Shown here: positions 1 through 5,769 of the stretch, piece by piece
Position numbering within the stretch: position 1 is the first letter of the stretch
How the letters are laid out: every line of letters begins with the position of its first letter
Source of the DNA: Phycisphaerales bacterium
GTDB lineage: Bacteria > Planctomycetota > Phycisphaerae > Phycisphaerales > SM1A02
Reading direction: 5' to 3'
DNA: 10,074 nt
Assembly (NCBI GenBank): GCA_022447165.1
Contig: JAKVBR010000056.1
Location: 1 to 10,074, forward strand
The notes under the pieces: model-generated
Told to the model about the DNA's origin: nothing
The model's input: the letters and a program-made list of their open reading frames with translations, nothing else
Database searches by the model: none
Position numbers and translations under genes: made by a program

Positions 1-1
1 T

Positions 2-22
2 CAGAAGTTCGATCAAACATGA
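2..22 (+). CDS. 3' end of an upstream gene (probably BatB-like), partial
   Basis: Reading from base 2 gives the residues QKFDQT followed by TGA at 20-22. This stop overlaps the ATG of the next gene at 19-21 in an ATGA arrangement, the same junction seen at 2773-2776 further along this operon. In Bat operons the gene before BatC normally encodes a von Willebrand factor A protein (BatB), so that is the expected identity. Six residues cannot confirm the family. The call rests on the overlap pattern and operon order. Confidence 0.35.
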   Translation, partial: QKFDQT

Positions 23-1044
23 ATCTCCTACTCCTAACACTCCTCGTTTCAATGCAGTCAACTGACTTGCGTATGCAAGCGGATGCGTTGTTCAATGATC
101 AGCAGTGGACGGAACTCATTCCTGTGTTAGATGAGTTGATTGAAGATCAACCCTCTGCAGAGTTGTACTACGACAAGGGCGTCGCACTGTATGAGCAAGC
201 ATCCTTTGAGTTAGCACGCAGTGCGTTTGACGAGGCAATGAACCGTGCCACAGATAACGAATTGCGTGCATACAGTGCTTACAATTATGGCAACGCGTTG
301 TTCCAAGAGACAATGCAAGGTCTTGAAGGAACGAGCGAAGTTTCGGGTGAGTCAATTCAAGCAATCGAAGATGCTAAGTCGCACATACAGCAATCCCTCA
401 ATCACTACCGAGATGCAATTCAGCAAGATTCGAGCGACATTGACGCACGCACAAATGGCGAGATTGCGTGGCATCTCTTGAAGCAGTTAGAACACATGCA
501 AGAGCAGATGGAGCAGCAACAGAAAGAACAACAGCAACAGCAAGAAGACGCCAACAACCAAGAGCAAGACCAAGAAGAACAAGATTCTTCTGGCCAAGAG
601 CAAGAACAACAAGATGGTCGTGACAATGAAGAACAAGACGACCAAGAATCTGAACAGGGCGAGCAACAAAACCAGTCCAATGAAGATGGACAACAACAAG
701 ATTCTGATTCAGAAGAAAGTGACCAACAGCCAAACGACCAGAATGAATCGAGTGACGAAGAAGCTGAGTCAGATGAGCAGCAAGAGCAATCACAGCAACA
801 TGAAGGCGATCAGCAAGAGCAAGACCAACAGTTACAAGATGGCGAGTTAGAAACAGCAGAGCAACAAGAGGAATTGCAAGAAGGCGAAGAGCGCGAAGGT
901 CAAGTCAAGAGGGAAGGCAACCGGCTCTCTAAGGATGAAACAAATCGGCTTCTTCAACTTATCCGTGATAAAGAAAAGGAACGAAGGCAAGCAATCGCTG
1001 CAAGAAAAGCAAAGAACAGAAAGCCCGTCACAAAGGATTGGTAA
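19..1044 (+). CDS. batC: BatC-like TPR protein with long Gln/Glu/Asp-rich tail
   Basis: This is a 341-residue envelope protein of the Bat (aerotolerance) operon type. Residues 1-12 form a short hydrophobic N-terminus that is a probable export signal or anchor. Residues about 17-150 are helical TPR-type sequence, for example ELYYDKGVALYEQASFELA near 48-66 and YSAYNYGNALFQ near 85-96. Residues about 158-295 are an almost pure Gln/Glu/Asp/Ser/Asn tract, clearly disordered and strongly acidic. The basic C-terminus (LLQLIRDKEKERRQ then KPVTKDW) is typical of BatC proteins, which commonly end in a KDW-like motif. The ATG overlaps the upstream TGA, so translation is probably coupled; no clear Shine-Dalgarno is seen. 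BatD follows after four bases. BatC is thought to scaffold Bat proteins through its TPRs, but its molecular role is not settled. The family call is firm and the function is inferred from context. Confidence 0.85.
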   Translation: MNLLLLTLLVSMQSTDLRMQADALFNDQQWTELIPVLDELIEDQPSAELYYDKGVALYEQASFELARSAFDEAMNRATDNELRAYSAYNYGNALFQETMQGLEGTSEVSGESIQAIEDAKSHIQQSLNHYRDAIQQDSSDIDARTNGEIAWHLLKQLEHMQEQMEQQQKEQQQQQEDANNQEQDQEEQDSSGQEQEQQDGRDNEEQDDQESEQGEQQNQSNEDGQQQDSDSEESDQQPNDQNESSDEEAESDEQQEQSQQHEGDQQEQDQQLQDGELETAEQQEELQEGEEREGQVKREGNRLSKDETNRLLQLIRDKEKERRQAIAARKAKNRKPVTKDW

Positions 1045-1048
1045 TGAC

Positions 1049-2776
1049 ATGAGATTATTCACAGCAATTATCTCGGCTCTTATCTTGAGCATGGCATCAT
1101 CGCTCATGGCGCAACATGTCTCTGTGCAAATGCCAAATGATCATGGGTATGTCGGTGTGCCAATGCAGTTCATTGTTGTGTTTGAAAACATTGACCCTGA
1201 TGTCGAGCCGACTATACCCGAGCTCAAGGGTTTTTCAATCCGGAAACTTCCTAACAAACAAACATCGAGCCAAACCATTATCAGGAACGGAAAAGTGACT
1301 TCAACGTCTACCGTTGCAGTGACCTTTTTGCTCACGCCTGAAGAAACTGGCGAACTGACGATTCCCCCACTTACATTTAGAGCAGGCGGCAAAGCATTTC
1401 AATCTCAATCAAAGACGATTCAAGTCACTGAACCCCCTACTGGCGGTTCACTAAAGGTGACCGTGACGGGAACACAAAAGGATGTGTATCTTGGACAGCC
1501 AATTGATTTAAAACTCAACATCTTTGTTGAACAATTTACTGATAACGAACTTGGCGTCACGCTTGAGCCGCGCGACATGTTTTCATTCATACGCGGGGAT
1601 AGTTCACTTGGGGTGTTTGCAGATGCCCTTGCAAATGGCCGCGTGCAAGTGTTTGAACAACGCGGCGAGAATGATGCTGGTAAAGAAGTGACATTTTTAG
1701 TTTTCCAAGCGTCTGCAACGACGTGGCCTGAAACCATCGGGTCAGTGGAGTTGCAACCGATCCATATTCTGATGGACTATCCCATTGCTCTTGAGCGGAC
1801 ACGAGGATTTGGCTTCTTTGGTGGTGACACACTTCAAATCAGCCAGTCCCAACTCATCAGTGCAACGAGTCAAATGCCGGCCATCGAAGTACTTTCACCG
1901 CCAAGTGAGGGTCAACCACTTTGGTATAGCGGAGCAGTTGGATCTTTTGACTTTAGGATCGTTGCCGATAAAACTTATGTCAATGTTGGCGAACCGATTA
2001 CGCTCACAATGCGAGTCTCGGACTTGACGCAGGGGCCGGTTAATCTTGACTACCTCTCTGCCCCAGACATTAGCGAAGTCGAGGCACTCACACAACATTT
2101 CAGAGTTGCGTCTGAAAAACCAGCAGGCAAAGTCGAAGCGAGAACGAAGACGTTTACGCAGACAATTCGCCCTAAGCGCCATGGCCAATTGGAGATTCCG
2201 GCTCTACCGTTTTCAAGTTTCAATCCGAAAACGAATTCGTACGAGACCGCTTGGACCATGCCCATTCCAATTCACGTCAATGAAACTGCAACTATTTCTG
2301 CTGAAGATTTAGACGGCTATACGCCAGACAACGATTATGCTGAAAACGGGAAGCAATTCACAGAGGTTGAAGGTGGTATTCTTGCAAACTACTCTGGACC
2401 TAGTTTACTTGTCAGTGACAGAGTGTTTTCCATACGTTCGGTTGTCGTTTTGCTTTCTATTCCCCCTGCACTCTTCCTAATCATGTGCGGCTTTAGATTT
2501 TTTGTTGAAAAGCAATCTTCTCCGAAGGCAAAGCAGCGCTCGTTAACAAAGCAAGTGAAGAAGCGTGTTGCAAACATTCAATCGCTTCCAATCCCAGAAC
2601 AAGCATCCGAGTTGTCAAAGTCACTCCGTTTGCTTCAGCACCACTGGGATGACTATGAAGGACATAAAACGGACATTGATACGCTTGTGAATCGATGCGA
2701 TGAGTCACATTACGGTAGTAACCCTGATGAAGCGCTTGTTCGTGAAGTCCAACAGTTTGTAGGAGCGCTTTCATGA
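1049..2776 (+). CDS. batD: BatD-like secreted, membrane-anchored protein
   Basis: This 575-residue protein matches the BatD (oxygen tolerance) layout. A signal peptide at residues 1-21 ends in SSLMA before QHVSV. A long beta-rich ectodomain holds tandem Ig-like segments, each with the 'VGxPxxxxVxVxN' type of strand: near 31 (GVPMQFIVVFEN), near 148 (LGQPIDLKLNIFV) and near 310 (VGEPITLTMRVSD). A single membrane helix lies at about 460-485 (VVVLLSIPPALFLIMCGF), followed by a basic cytoplasmic tail of about 90 residues. I chose ATG 1049 because the open frame extending back to 935 lies inside BatC, whereas 1049 gives a proper signal peptide and has AAAGGA at 1032-1037 upstream. The ATG sits four bases after the BatC stop, and the TGA overlaps the BatE start. 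BatD probably presents beta-sandwich domains in the periplasm beside the VWA proteins BatA and BatB. The biochemical activity is unknown. Confidence 0.88.
   Translation: MRLFTAIISALILSMASSLMAQHVSVQMPNDHGYVGVPMQFIVVFENIDPDVEPTIPELKGFSIRKLPNKQTSSQTIIRNGKVTSTSTVAVTFLLTPEETGELTIPPLTFRAGGKAFQSQSKTIQVTEPPTGGSLKVTVTGTQKDVYLGQPIDLKLNIFVEQFTDNELGVTLEPRDMFSFIRGDSSLGVFADALANGRVQVFEQRGENDAGKEVTFLVFQASATTWPETIGSVELQPIHILMDYPIALERTRGFGFFGGDTLQISQSQLISATSQMPAIEVLSPPSEGQPLWYSGAVGSFDFRIVADKTYVNVGEPITLTMRVSDLTQGPVNLDYLSAPDISEVEALTQHFRVASEKPAGKVEARTKTFTQTIRPKRHGQLEIPALPFSSFNPKTNSYETAWTMPIPIHVNETATISAEDLDGYTPDNDYAENGKQFTEVEGGILANYSGPSLLVSDRVFSIRSVVVLLSIPPALFLIMCGFRFFVEKQSSPKAKQRSLTKQVKKRVANIQSLPIPEQASELSKSLRLLQHHWDDYEGHKTDIDTLVNRCDESHYGSNPDEALVREVQQFVGALS
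2761..2765 (+). promoter_or_regulatory. Ribosome binding site for BatE
   Basis: AGGAG lies inside the last codons of BatD, seven bases before the ATG at 2773. It complements the CCTCC anti-Shine-Dalgarno of the 16S rRNA gene in this same window. It fixes the BatE start and shows that BatE can recruit ribosomes itself as well as by coupling through the ATGA overlap. Confidence 0.7.
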
Positions 2777-3585
2777 ATTTACTTTTAGTGCTCATCACAG
2801 TTCTTGGAACCCATCTCACAGATGCTCAACAAACGGCTTTGTTAGACGAAGCGCAAAATGCATATCAACTTGGCGTTGCTAAGCAACAAACAAACCAATT
2901 CTCAGCAAAGAAATCATTTAAGAAATCCGCTGACAAATTCAAACTGCTCACTGACGCAGGCATTGAAAACGGCAAACTTTGGTACAACCAAGGCAATGCG
3001 TATCTTCAATGCGGTGAAGTTGGCGAAGCGATTGCCGCCTACCGCTCAGCTGAACGCTTCATTCCGACTGACGCTCGATTAAAAGCAAATCTTGCACACG
3101 CTCGATCGCTGAGTGGGGATAGCGTTCAATCAAAATCTACGACTTCGCTCATTGAACAACTAGCGTTTTGGCACCGTGGGTTATCAACTTCTGCAAAGAT
3201 CTGGCTAGGATTGATATGCTGGGCGACTCTCTGGACGGTCTTGATTGTTAAACAGTTTGCACATGCGATTGCGTACAAATCAGTTGCCGTCGCGACTGCG
3301 ATTGCAAGTTGCGCATTGTTTTCAAGCGTGTACTTCGACTTCAAACATCAACAACATACTTTTGGTGTCATTGTGACTGAAGAGGCATTGGTTTATACGA
3401 GCCACCAATCGGGTTCTCCTCTTCTTTTCGAGAAGCCACTGATTGAGGGACAAGAATTTGAAATCGTCAATGAGCGTACAGAGTGGATTCGCATCCAACT
3501 CCCAAACGGACAAACGGGCTGGATTCAAAAAGAAAACGCCCAAATCGTTCTCGGGGTCTGTCCCCAGGACAAACCCTTGACGTAG
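2773..3585 (+). CDS. batE: BatE-like TPR and SH3-domain membrane protein
   Basis: This 270-residue protein has the BatE layout. A hydrophobic N-terminal signal covers residues 1-18. A TPR region spans about 20-115 and includes the clear TPR unit LWYNQGNAYLQCGEVGEAIAAYRSA (69-93). Two membrane helices lie at about 143-161 and 169-187. A C-terminal bacterial SH3-like domain covers about 197-260, with the hallmark 'NERTEWIRIQLPNGQTGWIQKE' strands split across 233-254. The start is supported by AGGAG at 2761-2765 and the ATGA overlap with BatD. It is the last gene of the operon: the next gene is on the opposite strand. Its SH3 and TPR parts suggest protein-binding roles in the Bat envelope complex, but no partner can be read from the sequence. 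The final ten codons (GVCPQDKPLT) overlap a REP-like palindrome and look like an acquired tail beyond the SH3 fold. Confidence 0.85.
   Translation: MNLLLVLITVLGTHLTDAQQTALLDEAQNAYQLGVAKQQTNQFSAKKSFKKSADKFKLLTDAGIENGKLWYNQGNAYLQCGEVGEAIAAYRSAERFIPTDARLKANLAHARSLSGDSVQSKSTTSLIEQLAFWHRGLSTSAKIWLGLICWATLWTVLIVKQFAHAIAYKSVAVATAIASCALFSSVYFDFKHQQHTFGVIVTEEALVYTSHQSGSPLLFEKPLIEGQEFEIVNERTEWIRIQLPNGQTGWIQKENAQIVLGVCPQDKPLT
3554..3576. repeat. REP-like palindrome over the BatE 3' end
   Basis: GGGTCTGTCC (3554-3563) and GGACAAACCC (3567-3576) form a 10-pair stem around the loop CCA. The one imperfect position is C-A on the + strand and G-U on the - strand, so the - strand transcript folds better. The GGGGTCTGTCCCC core (3553-3565) resembles cores of interspersed palindromes in many bacteria, some tied to REP-associated tyrosine transposases. 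No second copy and no transposase occur in this window, so repeat status is inferred. It has no T-run and is not a terminator. Confidence 0.45.
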
Positions 3586-3593
3586 CAGGAGCG

Positions 3594-3606
3594 TGACGCA
3601 GCGTCA
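3594..3606. repeat. Short perfect inverted repeat after BatE
   Basis: TGACGC (3594-3599) and GCGTCA (3601-3606) are exact inverted copies around a single A, nine bases after the BatE stop. As RNA it would be a 5-pair stem with a 3-base loop. There is no T-run, so it is not a terminator by itself. It lies close to the REP-like palindrome at 3554-3576 and may be part of the same interspersed unit. Confidence 0.4.
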
Positions 3607-3657
3607 GGAAGCAAGTGGATTCCGAATGCTATTCTACTAAGTGAAACACTGCCATTC

Positions 3658-3687
3658 AAAAAAGCGACCCGCCGTGAGGCGGGTCGC
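3658..3687 (-). terminator. Rho-independent terminator of the cupredoxin/dockerin gene
   Basis: A perfect 10-pair GC-rich stem is formed by 3664-3673 (GCGACCCGCC) and 3678-3687 (GGCGGGTCGC) with a 4-base loop. On the - strand the stem is followed directly by six T residues (3663-3658), the classic intrinsic terminator form. It lies about 50 bases after the stop of the - strand gene ending at 3739. For the converging Bat operon the same stem could slow polymerase, but no T-run follows it on the + strand. Confidence 0.9.
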
Positions 3688-3732
3688 AGTATTGAGCGTG
3701 AGGAACTCTCCTCTCTCTGAATTCCCCAGAGT

Positions 3733-3747
3733 CCTTGCTTAGCAAGG
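3733..3747 (-). repeat. Small hairpin with the stop codon in its loop
   Basis: CCTTGC (3733-3738) and GCAAGG (3742-3747) pair perfectly around a three-base loop that is exactly the TAA stop codon of the - strand gene. The upstream arm encodes the final Pro-Cys of the dockerin. It has no T-run. It could be a chance palindrome or a weak mRNA 3' structure ahead of the main terminator. Confidence 0.35.
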
Positions 3748-5670
3748 TCCCCACGCACCAATAAGTACGAGTATGTCATTGACTGCGACGACGCCGTCAC
3801 CATCAATATCAAATACGGGGTCGCTACCGCCCCAACCACCGATGACTGCAAGCAGGTCATTGACGTTGACTTCACCGTCACCAGTGACATCTGCAGGACA
3901 ATCTGATGGACACGCTGGGTTTTCGGTACCTGGCGTATCGACAGCGTCTGGATCCTCTGGATCATATTCACCAATTGCGAAATGACCACAGGCTGAAGTG
4001 TATCGATAGACATGTGCTGGAACAAAACCATCATCGGTTGGTCCAACACCTTCATCCATCAGATAAGTGTGATCTCCACCAGTTGGATCTTCAATGATGC
4101 GAACTCCATCAATCGTGTCTTGCCATGGGGCATAATCAACATTGCCATCATCGTCTGCGTCGATGTCATCATTGATTGCACCGTAAAAATTCATCACAAG
4201 TACATGAGTCACGTTATCACTATTCTCAAAGTTGAGTGCGCCTGGCAATACATAGTCAGCGAGGACGCCAAATGTATTATCATCTTCTGCGACAAGAAGT
4301 GAACCGTTTTGTGGAATTGCCATATCTGACAAATCGATTGCACATTCAATGACGCCGCTACCGCCAGAGCCATCTCCAATGACAAGGTACCAAACACCTG
4401 ACAAGTCCATGCTCATATCACCACGAATTTCAAAGTACTCATCATCGTCAGCGCCAGGCTGATCGATTCTGATTTCTTGAAGTTGGATAAAAGGCAGTTC
4501 AGTTTCGCATTCATCTGGATAGCCATTGCCGTTGTCATCGTGTAGGTCACCATTCTTGTAATCGCACATGTCTGGAACGCCATTTTCGTTACAGTCATCA
4601 GCGTCGCCATTTGCAATATCACATTCATCTGGAACGCCATTGCCGTTGCAGTCTTCATAACTTTCACATGCATCACCGATACCGTTGCCGTTACAGTCTG
4701 CTTGATCTGGGTTTGCGACATCTGGGCAGTTGTCGACATCATCGTCCCAACCGTCACCATCACTATCGACACCACCAGCATCAAGAACCACTAACTCTGC
4801 AACCATTCCGCCTTTGCAGTGGAATCCAACATCACAAATGTAGTAAATGCTTTCTGGTGCATCTTCTGGAACAACCCATTCAACGATTTGTGTATCAAAG
4901 TCAAGATCAGAGTAGAACCACGCACCAACTGAGTCGCAGGTTCCTGGGTTTGAGTCAACAACTGAGTGATTACCACCACCCCAAATCCAACGAACTGTGT
5001 CACCAATATTGACTTCAGCAATTGCTGGAACAAAATCGTAACCCATTTGTTCGATAATGACGACATTACCACCACCATTACCACCTCCATAGGAGCCGAT
5101 TGGCATCACACTGGAACAAGTGTCGTTTGTTGAACATCCATCAACAGCATTTGCACCACTGTATGTAAAGGATGCATCATCCCATAGGCCGCCATTTGCA
5201 GGTGTCCCGTCAACACGATACGCCCAACCATCAAGGTATTCCCAAGGTGTTCCGTTTCCATCTGTGTTGATATCACCAAAGACGTCAATCACTTTACCTG
5301 CATGGAACAGTTCAATTGCATCATCACCATTGATTGACATTGAACTCGAAACGAAGTCAGGTGCGAAGCCGTAGTAGTCTGAAAATGCAGTGTCATTTGT
5401 TGTGACATAAATGAATGATCCCGCAGTTGCACCCATTGCTGGGAATGTAAATTCTTCTCCATCACTACCGCCACCGTTGTTTGCTGAACCAATGCCATAT
5501 GCAGACAAGTCTGCAATGTCATTCTCTACATAGAGTTCAATGCCTTTAGGTGTACCACCTGAAAGTGGGCCGTCATATGCTGCCGTAATAAGTAAATCTG
5601 CAGAAGCACTTGGCAAGATGCTTGCTGCAATTATTCCGATTCCCAACCCACTTACATGTGCAAATTTCAT
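3739..5670 (-). CDS. Secreted multidomain protein: lamin-tail, cupredoxin, TSP3 repeats, lamin-tail, dockerin
   Basis: This is a 643-residue secreted protein. The signal peptide covers 1-24 (ILPSASA before DLL). A lamin-tail-like beta domain follows at about 26-190 (KGIELYVEN, ADLSAYGIGSANNGG, WEYLDGWAYRVDGT). A plastocyanin-like domain spans about 202-296 with a complete type 1 copper set: His235 (GNHSV), then Cys279-x4-His284-x4-Met289. Acidic thrombospondin type 3-like calcium repeats occupy about 302-388 (NGNGVPDECD type), followed by a second lamin-tail-like domain at about 392-565 (EIRIDQPGADDDEYFEIRG). A two-repeat dockerin-like domain ends the protein at about 591-643 (DVTGDGEVNVNDLLAVIGGW ... 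IGAWGPC). I start at ATG 5670 because GGAGAG at 5680-5675 is spaced for it; the in-frame ATG at 5682 overlaps that site. The function is unknown. The copper site suggests electron transfer or redox use, and the dockerin suggests surface attachment. The EEP gene lies 99 bases upstream on the same strand. Confidence 0.85.
   Translation of the reverse strand: MKFAHVSGLGIGIIAASILPSASADLLITAAYDGPLSGGTPKGIELYVENDIADLSAYGIGSANNGGGSDGEEFTFPAMGATAGSFIYVTTNDTAFSDYYGFAPDFVSSSMSINGDDAIELFHAGKVIDVFGDINTDGNGTPWEYLDGWAYRVDGTPANGGLWDDASFTYSGANAVDGCSTNDTCSSVMPIGSYGGGNGGGNVVIIEQMGYDFVPAIAEVNIGDTVRWIWGGGNHSVVDSNPGTCDSVGAWFYSDLDFDTQIVEWVVPEDAPESIYYICDVGFHCKGGMVAELVVLDAGGVDSDGDGWDDDVDNCPDVANPDQADCNGNGIGDACESYEDCNGNGVPDECDIANGDADDCNENGVPDMCDYKNGDLHDDNGNGYPDECETELPFIQLQEIRIDQPGADDDEYFEIRGDMSMDLSGVWYLVIGDGSGGSGVIECAIDLSDMAIPQNGSLLVAEDDNTFGVLADYVLPGALNFENSDNVTHVLVMNFYGAINDDIDADDDGNVDYAPWQDTIDGVRIIEDPTGGDHTYLMDEGVGPTDDGFVPAHVYRYTSACGHFAIGEYDPEDPDAVDTPGTENPACPSDCPADVTGDGEVNVNDLLAVIGGWGGSDPVFDIDGDGVVAVNDILVLIGAWGPC
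4507..4767 (-). repeat. Coding tandem repeats (thrombospondin type 3-like)
   Basis: Four imperfect copies of a coding unit recur here, seen on the + strand as 'GGAACGCCATTGCCGTTGCAG'-like sequence near 4507-4540, 4567-4600, 4625-4660 and 4675-4705. The encoded unit is D-x-N-x-N-G-x-P-D-x-C. Spacing is near 50 bases with drift, and the copies stay in frame, so this is a protein repeat and not a CRISPR array. Confidence 0.75.
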
Positions 5671-5674
5671 AAGT

Positions 5675-5680
5675 CTCTCC
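5675..5680 (-). promoter_or_regulatory. Ribosome binding site deciding the start at 5670
   Basis: On the - strand the sequence reads ATG-GAGAGACTT-ATG. GGAGAG (5680-5675) is a good Shine-Dalgarno whose GGAG core lies six bases before the second ATG at 5670. The first ATG (5682-5680) overlaps it and has no such site of its own. Starting at 5670 also gives a normal MKFAHV signal-peptide N-terminus. Confidence 0.7.
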
Positions 5681-5712
5681 ATATGTGAAATTTCGTGTCT
5701 CTACCAATCCTG

Positions 5713-5740
5713 AGAATAAAGGAAAAACACCACAAAGCAA
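5713..5740 (-). promoter_or_regulatory. Possible sigma-70-type promoter before the cupredoxin/dockerin gene
   Basis: In the 99-base gap on the - strand, TTGCTT (5740-5735) and TATTCT (5718-5713) are separated by 16 bases. This would place the transcript start near 5706 and give a leader of about 35 bases before the ATG at 5670. Both hexamers deviate from consensus and the surroundings are T-rich, so this is a weak call. No terminator separates the two dockerin genes, so read-through from the EEP gene is also possible. Confidence 0.25.
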
Positions 5741-5769
5741 GAGAAAATAGGCAATCTTGCGCCGAAAAA

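Noticed and set aside
398..793. Several overlapping open frames on the - strand opposite the BatC tail
   Set aside because: They are a by-product of the T-poor Gln/Glu/Asp-coding tract; their products are Leu/Cys/Val low-complexity runs without domains or ribosome sites.
935..1048. N-terminal extension of BatD inside the BatC gene
   Set aside because: The extra residues lie in front of a clean signal peptide starting at 1049 and overlap the conserved BatC end; family logic and the ribosome site favour 1049.
4507..4767. Regularly spaced direct repeats that could suggest a CRISPR array
   Set aside because: Copies are imperfect, in frame and encode calcium-binding NGNGxPDxC units inside a long open gene; no cas genes are present.
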